From Pseudeuparius sepicola (lineage: Eukaryota > Arthropoda > Insecta > Coleoptera > Anthribidae), in NCBI GenBank assembly GCA_963920635.1, contig OY987305.1:6549153-6613152 (forward strand): a stretch of DNA of 64,000 nucleotides, in the 5' to 3' direction. Under the pieces are notes generated by a model, which saw only the letters and a program-made list of their open reading frames with translations, was not told the origin of the DNA and searched no databases. Of the stretch, positions 9,978 through 24,900 are shown piece by piece. How positions within the stretch are numbered: position 1 is the first letter of the stretch; the number at the start of each line of letters is the position of its first letter. Both the position numbers and the translations under genes were made by a program.

Positions 9978-12900
9978 GTGAGCGCGTTGACATACTTACT
10001 CCTCACGTTAACAATAATTTAATTAATTATTAATCGGCGGACGTTGTTAGTCGATCTTATAAATGCGCCATCCGAATACCTAAACAACACTACAAGATAA
10101 TGACACAATGCACTGAAGATGACATCCATTGTTGTTATTGTTATATCTATTTACTTACTGCCGTGGTAAATAATAAGACTGCAGCTTGCGCGCACTCGTG
10201 GTTGCATATACATATACATACATACATATTTTTCAAACATCTTATTCTTTCTAGAAACCCACATCTTCAAATTGGCGGGCATATAGTAGACACAAAATTT
10301 TTCTCAAAGTCAAATCTGAAATCTGTAAATCTTGGGCCTCAAATGGGGCCCAACTTTTTTCATGGGTTTGGGAAAATGATGGAAATGATGGAAATATAAA
10401 CAAATATTATGTTTTACGCATTAGGTACACCGAAAAATTTACAAAACAACATGCCGCAAAGACAAAAATTAACTAATACCAACTTTAACTTAACAAAAAT
10501 TAAAATCTAAAAATGGTGTACAAAACTCATCGTAATAATACAACACTCCAAAATGGCATAATGGCATAACAGCGGTTGCTACTGAATATTGTAAAAAAAT
10601 GGTCATACACGCCACTGAAAAATTAAACTATTTACACAGATTACAATGATTATTAATAATAAACAGATTTAGCGAGTGACTAGAAACTGGGCAAGAGTCA
10701 AAATTGAAATCAATTTGACCTAAAAAGAAAACATTGAGAAAAGTACTGGTATATTTGCACAAAAATATAGAGGGGAGCAATGAATGGTATAAGCCACCCT
10801 ATGGTTATGCCAGTCATTATTCCAAATATTTTACATTGTACATATTTAATAAAAATACACTTTTTTGTACAATTGTTTAGACTGTTTACTAACTGTTTAA
10901 AAATAAAAATAAAATTTTCGTGGAATGGAAGTAATTAGTGGAACCCTTGGACTTGGAAATCTGTTTTGGAATAATTTGAAGAGTCAACAAAGCACCAACT
11001 ATCTTTATAATGAACTACATATTACTAATTCCTGCATATTGCTCATTAAATCGAACTTGTGATAAAATTAAAGTCAAGGCCTTTGCCAAAGCTATTAATG
11101 TCATCTTTTACACATATGCGGCATCCGCATACGGATAAGTTAAGCGTTATTCTTTCCTCCAAAAGAACCTTAACGATCGTTACCTATTGGAAACGAACTA
11201 AAAAATATCGATTCTTTTTACGCACAACCTGTCTCAATTTTGGCAAAATGTCAAGATTTTGCCAAATGTAAATCCGTTGCTTAGAATAGACGTTATGATA
11301 ATAAAAACGTGTTTGCTTTGTACCTACTGGCAACTACATACTTAAGTCTTGTTACAGTACCAACTTTAATAAATATACAGACAGATCCATAAAGAGAAGA
11401 GTTACAAGTTTGTTACTTTATCATGCTCAAATTGCTGTAACCTAGACACGTTTATGGACGTTTGCCGAATTCTATGGTTAATAAAAAATATAACAGGTCA
11501 ATTAATCTTGCTATAATAAAACTTTAACTAGCTGACTTATTGACGAATCAAACCAGATTTGCGATTCGAATGAACATACGAACATCCAACTTTTCATAAA
11601 GTATAAAATAAAGAGATTTTGGCAAACTTTGGATGGATGGGGTTGAAAAAGTGGCAAAACAATTTTATCACTATACGCAGAAGTACCGCTTAAAAGATAA
11701 TAAGACAGAACTGTAATCAAAGTTGACAGTCGGTTTATTGCAACAATTCCACTTTGCCAACCCTTGTCCGTTGTCCCTTCCCTTAGATTTTTCGAAGAAT
11801 GTAAATTACACGAGAATATCTAACAAAGCATCGACATTCTAGCGCACCAAATTTGAAAACATCGACGCCGCAAACCAGGACAGCTCTGAAACTCCAGCTG
11901 ATGCGCGAACAGGCCATCCAAGAACAGAGACGGCAGCAGCAACAGGCGGCTGCGGCGCGGCCTCCACCCTTCCCCCACCCCGCGGCTGCGACGGCTCACC
12001 GACTGCCGCCCTCGGCTCCGCCTCTCAAGGTGCCCCTACATTCGATCTCTGTCGACGTCCCGCCGCAGGTGCTACAGGTCCAAACTCGACTAGAAAACCC
12101 TACCAAGTACCACGTCATACAGAAACAGAAGAGCCAAGTCAAGCAGTACCTTAGCGAATCTTTCCAGGTAGATATCTTGTATGTACCGTGAATGTCGAAC
12201 GTTGGACAAGATGGTCAAGGACTGGCATAAACTGTCTCAATTTTTAGACCTTTTATATGTAATAGACGGCGAATTTTTCAGGCTCCAGGCCATGCATCGT
12301 ACCTGTCAGATTACAACGCCAACAACACATACTCGGATCAGAAACAGACGCACAGCGCTCCTGGAGGAGGACGGGCTCCTCCTTATGCGGCCCAAATCTC
12401 ACCCAATTACGACGCCTCAGCCATGTCTCCGGCGCTTAGCTCTGGCGCCACCAGCACCTCTGAGGTCAGTAATATCCTAATATAGTTACATCGTAGAAGA
12501 TAGCCTTAGTAAAAATTATAACACTATGAAGTTGACTTCAATTTGACTGCCTGTCACTAATAGCTACCAAATTATACTAATCTGCAATTCCGCTGGGTTC
12601 CAATATTATGAACCCTTGTCTGAAATGGATAGACAAGGTATGAACTCTATAAGCATTATGGTTATTGGTGAATGCTCCGGGATTAGCAACTTGGAGTGGA
12701 GTGGCCGGTGATATTTAATAATAATAATAATAAACAACAATTACAAAAGGCGAAGTGGAAGCCATGCTTCCTGACTTAACCTACCTTAATGTACCTTAAC
12801 CTAACCTATACACACATATATATTAGAAATTCAGATGAACGTTACCTGTAGATAGTTAAAATTATATTTAATATTTAACACAATAAAAACAATGACAACA

Positions 12901-15900
12901 CAACAACCTGGCTATTCATCAGCGATATTACTTACATGTGGCAATATTGCTCTCTTGAATTTCAAGGGACCTTGAAAAGAAAGTGGGGGCAGTAGTTCCG
13001 TCCTGGTAGCAGTGGCGGATCCGGCAATTCACTAAGGGACCGGCATATGCTATTATAAATAGACTTGGTCAGCGATTACAAATAAAAACCACTGCATATA
13101 CAGGGTGTAATTAAACGGATGGTCAAAAATGAAACCACGTATTCTTGGAGTCAAAATAAGGGCACTTCTTCGCATATTTTTTTCTCACACGGGCCATAGT
13201 TTTTTTTATACAGAGCGTAGAAGTTTAGAGAAAAATACACATATTTCTTAGTGTCTCTAGAAATATACGAGATATTTTCTTCAAACTTGGCGTGGCATAT
13301 GAGCGGATGAGTCGTCAAACTTAAAGTTGATATGAAGCTTCTGAGGCCCCCAGTTGCGGAGATACTGGGTGTTATTAAAATTTAATTAGTTCAGAAAAAT
13401 ATGAATACCCTGTATAATCCCATTTTTTACATTTGTTTTGAGTGATGACTTCAATGGTTAACAAAAAGTATCTCTTAGTATTTTTTCATATTCGCAGCCG
13501 TTTCATAATTATTTTCAAAGAACGGCAATGCTGCAATAAACAAGTCATTTTAAGAATAAATCAATAGTAATCTGTGGCTGTCAATTAAACTTTATTTAGC
13601 AAAATAAGAAAGCAAAAACAATAATGAAAGAAACTTAATGCTATTAGAAAATTATTAAATTATTAAATGTTCGAAATGACAGCCGTCTTTTTCAATACAC
13701 GCAACTATGCGTTTCCGCATGTTTATTACTGCCATTGGCAAGTCCATAGCAAAAAGTGCATCTCATTCAATTCTTCGAATGAAAATATCATTTTTCAAAA
13801 TATTGATATTAAAGTGCAAAATTGACAGCCAAATGATTCAAATAATGCCAAGTTTAATTCACATCCACAGATTGCTATTCTTGAAATGACTTGTTTATTG
13901 CAGCATTGCCGTTCTTCAAAAATAATTAAGAAACGGTTGAGAATATGAAAAAATACTAAGAGATACTTTTTGTTAATCATTGGATTTACCAGTCAAAACA
14001 AATTTTAAAAATGCGATTATACAGGGTATTCATATTTTTCTGAACTAATTAATGTTAGTAACACCCTGTATCTCCGCAACTGGGGGCCTCAGAAGCTTCA
14101 TATCAACGCTAAGTTTGACAGCTCATCCGCTCATGTGACACGCCAAGTTTGAAGAAAATATCTCGTATATTTCTAGAGATATGTGTATTTTTCTCTAAAC
14201 TTCTACGCTCTGTATAAAAAAAACTATGGCCCGTAGGAGAAAAAAATATAGGAAGAAGTGCCCTTATTTTGACTCCAAGAATATCTGGTTTCATTTTTGA
14301 CCATCAGTTCAGTTACACCCTGTATAATTAGAGTAAATATAAGAGGGGCCCTTGTTAGTAAAAGTCCGAATAGTACAACAAGTTTTTATTAGACTCCTAG
14401 TTTACAGGACAAAATCTAATCTACGTTTTGATTTTGAAAAACGGTTAATTATATTTTTTATACTAACATAACATAAATCTAGGGCCAAGGGGGGGGGGCA
14501 ATTGCCCCTGTGCCCCCCCCCCCCCTTGGATCCGCCACTGCCTGGTAGGAGGATTAAAAAATATTAAATGCGAAATTAATATTTCATTTTCACGATCAAT
14601 AAAAAATCGATGAAGCCAGATGGAAAATCTGTTAGAATTATTGATCTGAATGTTGAGAGAATGCAAGAACTACGAGCCCTGGATCTCAATCAGTCCTAAC
14701 CATTTCATATCTACACCGGTCTTAATTTAGGTATTTACTTAAATTATTATTTAATAACCCTTACTACATGCACATTGGAATTAGTTAATAAAAATGTTTA
14801 ATTTTTTGACATTAGTTTTAGCGTAGGCGAGTGTCATTAGATGTCATTGTAAAAACCAAGGCTCATTCGATCGTTACCGTCTTACGTTCTTCTTCTTCTG
14901 CGCCATATTTGACAAAAGGGAAAACCTAGTACTTAGATCGTCAAATCACGTTATGCAGATGTACTAGCTTATGCAATGTAATAATAAATATCATAACGAC
15001 ATTTTTAGTTCTGTCAAACAAGGATGGTATTAGGACGGAAGTTCTCCTCTCTTTTTAGATCAAACAGCAAATCTACTTTTAATCAATTTGGTCCATTAAA
15101 AGATTATTAAAGATATGAATCACACTTTTTAGATACCAGACAACTAAAAATTTGAAGATATTTTTTAAATAATGCCTTATTTATATCGAAATTTAAATCA
15201 AGTCTAGATATTTTCAATTATTGCTACGTTCAGAATTTGACATATAGGCAATAGGTTATAATTTACAAGATTCGTAATTGAAAAAGAAAAAATAATATAC
15301 GTCCTTGGTTAACTTCCAATAGCGATTACGCAACAATTTTATACATGCCCATGGTCCGCGACTTACTCAATCATTTCTGGAACTAATTCGGTCCATATGC
15401 AATGGTGTGCGTTAAAGCGCCGAAATATTAAGTAGGTGGCCATTATACAATGTGGATATTTCCAATCGGTTCAGGGTATTTGTTAACTTTTTACGTGACT
15501 GTCGATGCAGTGGTCCATTTCAAACAGATTTTTTTATTATCTCGAACTCTATAACGCACACACATAGAGCCACTCATATTAAACCAATTGATAGGCGAAA
15601 GTCCAATCCATTAAACCGTTCTAAATTTGTTATGTTATGAAGTTGCCGGTAGCGCACTTGATTTCATGTCTAAACAGAACAATTTGTCGTATGAAGTTGG
15701 TATATACCTACTATACGTATTTTTATAAGCAAATACCTAATAAGGCGACAATTTAATCTATAAGTGGAGGTTTCCGAAACAGTATTCGCCAAGCGGATAA
15801 CAATTATCTCACTAAAGGCATAATAAATTGTATAGTCGCAAAACCCCACGATACATTTGATGCTGACTTGAGACATTATTTCAGTTGCACAAGTTTGATT

Positions 15901-18900
15901 TTATTTTTAATTAAGTAATTGATGTGGCGATAGATTTATAATATTTAGTTTTTAACAAGGTAATACAATTGTCCCTATTAATAGTAATAATATTTCAGCA
16001 ATTTATTAACACACTATTTTACCACACAGTGCTTTAATGAAACCAGATGGAAATTATTATCACTCTGTAATGAAAGCCAATTTAATTTAAATACAAATTG
16101 TATTGTAATTTGCAAATGTAGGCGAACAATGTTTTTAAAAACCAAACTTTGAGGGCGAAAACTACCTAATTAATAATTTAATAGGACAATAAAAATACAA
16201 GTAATTTCACAAGTCATTAATATTCTTGAGATGCTACTAATTATTTTAAAACGATTTGGAAGGAATACAAAACAAACTGTTTTATTGTTTGTTTATTCCA
16301 GGGGGGCATCCAGTTTTGGACAAAAACTCGAATAACAAAATTACGCTAAAAATGGCGTGGGAGATAATTACCCTTTTAAAGCTTAAGTTTAAAAACTCTG
16401 TGTTTTAAGAGAAATTTCGGCAATCTTTTAAAGGCTAAAAATCCATATAATGAGAATTTTTAAGTAAAGTGGTTGGCTTATGTTTGAATATCATAACATA
16501 ACATTAAATAGGAATGCGATTTAGATTTTTAGGCATATATGACATCGATCTATGCCAAAAGATAAGATATGCATATAGTAGACAATACTCCACCAAACAT
16601 ACCTTCACGTTGACGACTTGATCCATTAATTCTAGTTATAACGTTATATACCTATTCTACCTACTTCTTTATTATTCCTAAATTTATTAAATTACGTTCA
16701 AAATTTAATGTACCTTTCAAATCTACTTAGACCGCTTTTTGAGATAAAGTGGCATATAGGCCGAACAAATAAAAAACAGGTATCCTATTTGTGCAAGTAT
16801 AGTTTGTGCCAAGAGGTCTGGCTATCGCTATCTACCTCCATAATTGCAATATTTGTTTTCGATGTTTCCATATTTTTATTCGCATTGTTTGCAACAATAC
16901 TTTGAAATCAGTTCAAAATGATAAAATCAATAATATTAGGTACTCGACGGAAAGTCCAGACTATATACCCGGTGTCACGAGAAAACAACCATATATGTCC
17001 AGGAAAATTGGCAAATAAACCACATGAGTTGTAAAAAGGAACTTCAGTGCTGAGGGACACATCATATTTTTTGCACCGCAGGGACTAAAGTGGGGCATTT
17101 ACTCGCTTGGGAGTAAAATATTTTAGTCCCAAGGGAGTAAAAAATGTTAGTCCCTTGGAATTAAAACTAAAAAAAAAAACAATAGAAACTATGACCAACT
17201 TTCTTCAATAACATTAATTAATTGAACACTAACGAAACGCAGTAGATAAACCAATTACGATTCTACGGAAAATTCTCAACACACCTGAAGAATGGCATTT
17301 TTTAAAAATTAGTAGATTCTGAGCTATGAACAGTTGAAACTACTTTGTACCGTTGTAGCGACAAAAGTGGTTGAGATAGAACAAAATGACCTAGGACACC
17401 CTGTATTTACAAACGCAGAACTTACTAAATAACAGATTACAATGTAATAGTTTTATGTACTTTAGCTACAAAATTTAAGTCAAATAGGACATAGCACAAC
17501 CAGTACTCATACCAAATAAATCAAAATAAAGTTCAATTTTGCATCGGTGGAAGTTTCTTCTTGTTAGTTTAGTTAGGAGTTACTGGCACGTCGACGATAT
17601 AATACATTTAGGGAGTACAATAGCACCGACAAGATAATATAATATGTATTCTTTCTTAACTTGTTATTCCTGTAAATCGTTTATTTCCACTACGTTCGTT
17701 TAAATCTACGATTTCGGCAATACACGCAATCAACCAACAAACAGTGAATAGTGATCGTCGCTTGACGTTCGACCGTTCGGGTTTATTCGGTTTCGTGTGG
17801 ATGCGACGGGGATTCCTCTGGCAAAGACATCACGCACACTATGCACGCGTTCAAAAATCGACTTACGACTTTTAAACTGCCGCCCGGGGCAGGTGCCCCG
17901 GTTTGCCCCCCCTAGATCCGATGCTGTACAGGGTGTCCCATTTTGGGTGTTTTTAGAGGGTTGCGGTTTTCACGTCACTGTACTACTTTTTTGAGAGGAA
18001 TTTGGTGGACCAATCAGATTTCAGATAAGTTTTATAGTTTCCGCGCATTGGCGCAGGACTGAAATTTTCGATTTTTTGGAAACCTCTCTCCTTTCTACTA
18101 ACTTATATATTTATATATCGACAAATTTAATCAACTATTTTTATAGATTTTTTAGCGTAGAATCGAATGGAATAATTATTTTTTGGTAGCGTTAATAGTT
18201 TTTGAGATATGAACTATGGTTTCCATTTAAAAAAATATATAACTTTGGTTCATATCTCAAAAACTATTAACGCTACAAAAAAACTAATTATTCCATTCGA
18301 TTCTACGCCAAAAAAACTATAAAAATAGTTGATTAAATTTGTCGATATGCAGGGTGTCTCATTTTGATCTGGAACACCCCTGTAAAATTTGAACTGGTTT
18401 ACGGATTTTAACGATTTTTTTTTGTATATAGGGGCCCTTCTAGACGTACTTATCAAATACTTTTCAATCAGCATACGATTATTCCAGGGCCGGATTAAAA
18501 AAATTTTTGAGCCAAATTTTCGAGTTAAGGTATCAGCGATTTTTTTTTATCGGAAATCTGATAACGTGGCGTTAATCAGCGCCCCTGAAAACCCCCAGAT
18601 TCCAAATTTCAAGAAATTATTCCCACAAATTATACTTTTTACACTGCATCACAATTGCAAAAAATCAAAATTTCAATTTTAGTTCAGCTATTAAGGTGGC
18701 TATGGAAACAAGTGAAAATGGTAAAAAGAGGTCCACAGGGGACAATAGTAATAAACCTGATCGGAAACTGTACTCGGTTTCTCTTTTCATTATTGCTGTA
18801 CAGTACAAACTTTATGCCATTTGAGACGCAGGCAGCCGTGGAAAAACAATGGCTTGCAGAAATGTCAGTTTATGCATTTACAACAAATGTTATTCAGGGG

Positions 18901-21900
18901 TTGATGTTGCTAAAATAATTTAGGTGTCAAAAATAATTTAGTGGGTATAAAATGTAATTTCTAATCGATTCGTCAATACATTTCTGTCGTTTAAAATATT
19001 GCTCCTTTTAATTACATTCTTCATTACTTTGTGGTGTATAATCTTATACTTTACTATTTGTAACAAAAAAATGTAAAAAATTAACGTTTCTCAAAGTGTT
19101 TGCACTTGCACTTCTGCCTGCGACGGCAGCGAGCTCTCTTGCGTCTCAAATGGCATAAAATTTGTACTGTACAGCAATAATGGAAAGAGAAACCGAGTAC
19201 AGTTTCCGATCAGGTTTATTACTAGTGTCCCCTGTGGACCTATTTTTACCATTTTCACTTGTTTCCATGGCCACCTTAATAGCTGAACTCAAATCGAAAT
19301 TTTGATTTTTTGCAAATGTGATGCAGTGTAAAAAGTATAATTTGTGGGAATAATTTCTTGAAATTTGGAATCTGGGGGTTTTCAGGGGCGCTGATTAACG
19401 CCACGATATCAGATTTCCGATAAAAAAATCGCTGATACCTTAAGTCGAAAATTTGGGTAAAAAAAATTTTTAATCCGGCCCTGGAATAATCGTATGGTCA
19501 TTGAAAAGTGTTTAATAAGTACGTCTAGGAAGGCCCTATATACAAAAAAAAAATCGTTAAAATCCGTAAGCCAGTTCAAATTTTACAGGGGTGTTCCAGA
19601 TCAAAATGAGACACCCTGTATATATAAGTTGTAGCCAGGAGAAAGGTTTCCAAAAAATCGAAAATTTCAGTCCTGCGCCAATGCGCGGAAACTATAAAAC
19701 TTATCTAAAATCTGATTGGTCCACCAAATTCCTCTCAAAAAAGTAGTACAGTGACGTGAAAACCGCAACCCTCTAGCTTTAATAATAACCGAGATTTTTG
19801 AGAAAAACACCCAAAAACACCCACCCTGTACATAACATACTATTTTTTTAATCGGAAAAAGAAGAAATTTAATACATAAATAATTTAAATAACACGTTCA
19901 CTCATCCATTTGTCTACAGCTCATATATTGCCACACATAGACAGTAAACTGGCTATGTGTGGCAATATATGAGTAAACTGGCTATATGTGTAATCAAACA
20001 GAAAGTGCACTTGCTATTTGCCGGCAAGTGACAAGTCAAAGTTGAGGACCCGGCTAGTTTAGGTACTGGCGGGTCTTGTCTGGACTCGCTGTTTTTTATA
20101 TATTTTTTAAAATCAAGTCTGTGCGTGGAGAGTAGTTTTTACAAAATTTGCTTTAATATTTAATAAAGGGAAATAATGAAGTGGAACAGTCAACAAACCA
20201 TTGAATTTTTAAGTCTATGAAAAATATGATGTACTTTGGGACTGTAGAAATAAAAATCATATGAATAAATTAGAACGGGCACTTGGAGCCATTTTGCATC
20301 TCACTACTTGAAGAAAGTAACTTGGACATGTATATAAACAGGAACAGTGTTAGTACTGACTGTCCGTCAGTAAACTTGCCAAGTGTAAATGAGGCTTAAG
20401 TAAAATATTTTTTTCGCGGAACCCGGATGTCATTCGTTTAAAAAAGTCGCTTCATATAATTTGGAATATTATAAGGGTGGGAATTATTGCGATGGGGATG
20501 GAAGCAGCACCGCGGCGCGCCTGGGAATAGCGCCGGCAGCGAGGCGGCGGCGCGGCGCCGGCTGGCCGCAGCCATCCACGTGGTGCGCGCGCACCTCATT
20601 TATTCATCCCGCCTCACGCCTCTCCATTCAAACAAGTGTCTCAGTAACTGGTATCAGTATTATTCGGTCATAGTTGGCATCACACCGCCGTAAAACACTT
20701 TCCTGCAACAAACTACTTTCCGTGCTTCACAAAACGCGGATCTACCACCGGCTGTTTGTGATAACCGGCGCGGACTGACGATGTTGGACAATTAACAGGA
20801 CTTCCCCGGGTTTTCGGCGGTTCCCTAACGTCGTTTTCGTTGAATGACATCTAGAACCAGAAGCAAGAAAATGCCGGTTTATAACATCATTACCAGGAGG
20901 TGCAAGGTATTGCATGTTAGAATAGCGAAGAGAGTAGGTGCTTGCTTTGACGAAACAAATAACCCTTATTGAATTATGCTCTAGAATCTCTCGCACTCTA
21001 TAAACTCACGCAAGGACGTTTGAACTTGTATCTATATCAAGGATCAATCAATAATCATTGTTTGGATTTGTTTCTTCAGAAGTAATTTACACTCGCTCTT
21101 GTGTGCCAATTGAAAAGACAAATTTGTTTTTGTTGCACCACGTTGACTGTAGTAATTACCAAAATTGACACTATTTGTAGACACAGAGTCGACTAGAATT
21201 TTGCTAGTAAAGGAGTTTGCGGTTGAAACTGATAGTAGTTATTAAATAATTGCGCATACGCGTGTAATTTGTGAGGTTTTTTTACTCGACTTTTTCTCAC
21301 AGCGGAGATCTTGAATATTTTGAATCTGTTTGCTTTTTTAAATTTATTAACTTTTATAGTTTCTGACGTGCGTCTAATGATATATTGCGAAAAAGAACGT
21401 GTTCCTAATTCTCAACAATGTTATCTTATTATGTTAGATAAGATGTAGCTGTTATATTAGATATTAAACAAGATACCTACCTAATGAACTCGCTTTTTAT
21501 GAATATTCTCCCTTTTTCCAATTACTTAAACCGCTACAATTCAACCGTTGCCTGTCGGAAAAGCCTCCATATTTAAATCATTTCTCCGTATTGATGACTT
21601 CTCGTGAAAATTGTCCATAACTTGGAAGTTAAGTATTAAAATATTTCCATCCTGTATTAGACCTATTATGTCTCGGTATGTTAATTATTATGGAATTAAT
21701 TAATAATCTTAATCGCTGGCTAAGATTAACGCGATTCATTGTTAAATTTGAAGGTAAAACACATTAATTTATTTTACGCATACCTAATCGGCAGAAGGGC
21801 AGGCTCATATTCGATCAGTGCCTACAATCTGCAATATAATGGCCGTCGATATTTTTCGTATCCTTTTATTAACGCGCAGGTATTATTTAATAGTCGCATG

Positions 21901-24900
21901 GTGTTATGATCAATAGATAATAATTATTCTAAACTATATTTGGTTCTCCTTTCCTCCATTCGCATTACACTTACAACTTGGGAGGTAAAGTTAGCAATAA
22001 TACTACGTAAGGGAGATACTCCACTTACACGCGAAATTTTATATTCATCGCATACACTTAGATGGCATTGTATTTGTTTAAAAATTGTCACCGGCTGCAT
22101 GCAGAATGTTAAATCATTGTGCGGTCTTTTAAATGGATTTATTAACTTTCTCTTTTTAATAAAATCGCTCTACGCGTACCTACTATGGTCCTTTTCAAAA
22201 TTGGGTTATGGTAAAATAATGTAGACATTTTGATATCGTATTATAATAATTCCCCTGATTTACCATTACGCGTTATCTTTTTTCGTTCCATTTTGTTGAC
22301 CTTTAATTGTCTCGTTACATAACTCATTTGCCGAAGAAGTGGAAAATTCTGCCACAGTATTCCAAAATTGGGCCATTGGGCCGCAACCTCCAAATCCGCC
22401 ACGCTGTTGGATTCGCTGGACACTGGCATCGACAAAGCAATGGATCATTGAAAAATTATTACCTACGTGTTTTGGATTTCATGCAGATTTTCTATATTTC
22501 GAGTGGCTCTCAATTATATCTAAATTGATCTGGCGACGTAAGCAGATATAGATCCTTATTAAATTCAAGCCGACACTACGTACCGAAGGGTCATCGTTCT
22601 AAAATATATTGAAAAATGGACTATTGGAACTTGTGTGAAATTTTCGCAAGTTTTTGGTAGTGCTAATCCGAACCAACAACAATATATATTTAGCAACAAG
22701 TCTCTACAAACAACCGTACAAATGTTAGAACAGCGTGTTCTTGTTATTTATACTTACATTAATGAAATGCCTAGATTTTTGAAAAAATTCATTGAATGAC
22801 TTAAACTTTGACTAATGTACCTAATATTGTCAATTTCTTTCTCCATTTTTGTGGAGAGAGCTGACATCCCTATGACAATGTCGGCTTGAGTACAGCGGAA
22901 AACTCTACAAACTTTCCTAAATCACAAAGAGGAATACCGTGAATCACATTTTTTGTCCTTCAAACATCGAACCCACACCTCTGTTTAATCCCCAATTTAA
23001 AAAAATATAGTTTATTAGATGTTATAATAATTATTACAACACTGAGACGCTTTCTTATCGAGAATAAAATTTCTCAAGTAAGGTATTGTAAAAATTACTT
23101 TTAAATCCTCATTTTTATAATGCCCATTTAGTTTACACCACAATAAATTATGATAATATCGCCATAGATTAGTTGTTGTAGCTATGGCAGTGATTATTCG
23201 TCCAAAATCACTGCTGCGATAGTGGCTGCAGATGATAGATGATAGCGTGTTGGCTCAAATGACCTACTTGACCATCTTTTTACATATCTCCGAATTGTAT
23301 GAGGAGCAAACTTTTTGAGACGGCAAAAATGTTGGTCCAATAACAAGACAGTGAAATTCAACTTATCGGTTCAAGACATATGCAATCTACAGATAAGCTA
23401 AAAAAAAATAATCAATGGTGGGAGTCAAAGAAATGCTGATGCTTGGACTGCATTTCATTATTTACAGTAGGACTGCGCGCTGCCGGTATAACTTTTCCCA
23501 CGCTGAGCTGACTTAAAATTCCTTGGATATAAAAAAATAAGGTTGCAAGCTTAATCAATTTTTTAAAATCCCATAATACCCCTTTATATTATATCTGCTT
23601 CTGTAACACGTTTAAGATTTTCACATGCTCATCACATACGCTACCCCAGGCTATTATTCTGTACATTATTTGCGATTTAACTAGTGGTTGATAGATAGTT
23701 TTTAAATAATGCGTATTTAAATATTGTTTTAGGTGTTTAAATTTTGATACTAGACCTCTCAATTTATTATTTAGACTGTAAATGTGTTTGTCCCATGGCA
23801 TATGTCTATCTATTATAACACCTAAGTATTTGACGCTTTTTGTCTCTGGAATTTGACACGCAGTTCCAACACTCAGGTGGCCCATGTTTGGTAGAGAATT
23901 AATGTATGATGCGTAACGCATATACATAGTTTTATCAAAGTTTAATGTAAGTTTATTATATTGAAACCATTTAATAATTTTTAAAAAATCTGATTCTGCT
24001 GTTTTCTTAAGAGTCTTCCAACTTTCACCTGTATATATTATTGCAATGTCATCCGCAAAACCTATAAATTTACCTCGGGCTTTTATACTAAAAATACTAC
24101 TTACATAGACCAAAAATAAAAATGGTCCAAGAACAGTGCCCTGAGGAACACCAAACATAATAGTCTCTGGTTCACTAAAACTTTCTTCAATTTTCACTAT
24201 CTGAGTACGATCCGAAAGATAACTTTTGATAAGCTCAAACATACAACCTCCAATCCCAGAAGAATACAGTTTCCCAACAATATGTCATGAGAGACAGTGT
24301 CAAAGGCCTTTGACAGGTCTATAAATGTGGATATTGTAGGGTATTTTTTATCAATTGAGTTATAAATGTACTCCGTCAGCTCTTTAATAGCATCTTCGGT
24401 TGATCTTCCTTCCCGAAATCCATATTGTGCATCTGAATCTGAAAGTATGCCATACTTATCGTAAAAACTGACTAACCGGGCTTTTATAACTTTTTCAAAT
24501 ATTTTTGATATATTTAATGTAAGGGATATTGGCCTGTAATTACTCACTTCGTCTTTCATACCAATCCAGATATCTCATATTGAATTTCTTTTAAGGGGTC
24601 TCAGCGAATGACGTCATGCCCAGGAGATTTATTAGTTTTTAAAGACTTTATAATTTTTAGAATTTCTGTCTTATCGTATACGTAAATTGAATTTTTCAAC
24701 TCGGTTCTATTTTCTTTATAATCTGCTGGTACTTTATTTTTTCCAGCTAATCTATTATAGTCCTCCTCGCGGCAGAATGCGTGCGACGTAAGGGGGAAGA
24801 ACTCGTAAATATTATAGAATTAGCCACAGTTCAGGGGCGTAGCTCAATTTTGTGTAACTCACTGACTTAATTTTCATATAATTGTTATTTAATTTATATT

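Larger units (their letters stand above)
13010..14540. mobile_element. hAT-type element with 8 bp target duplication
   Basis: Terminal inverted repeats CAGTGGCGGATCC / GGATCCGCCACTG are bounded by an exact 8 bp direct duplication, CCTGGTAG (13002-13009 and 14541-14548). An 8 bp duplication is the hallmark of hAT transposons. Next to the right end are long C tracts (about 14486-14525). No hAT transposase is seen; most of the interior is a second, nested element (13099-14324). Confidence 0.88.

Noticed and set aside
9362..10033. Long overlapping open frames on both strands around the Mitf start
   Set aside because: They arise from the GC-rich promoter; residues are Arg/Ala/Pro-biased and match no family, while the Mitf exon explains the conserved frame.
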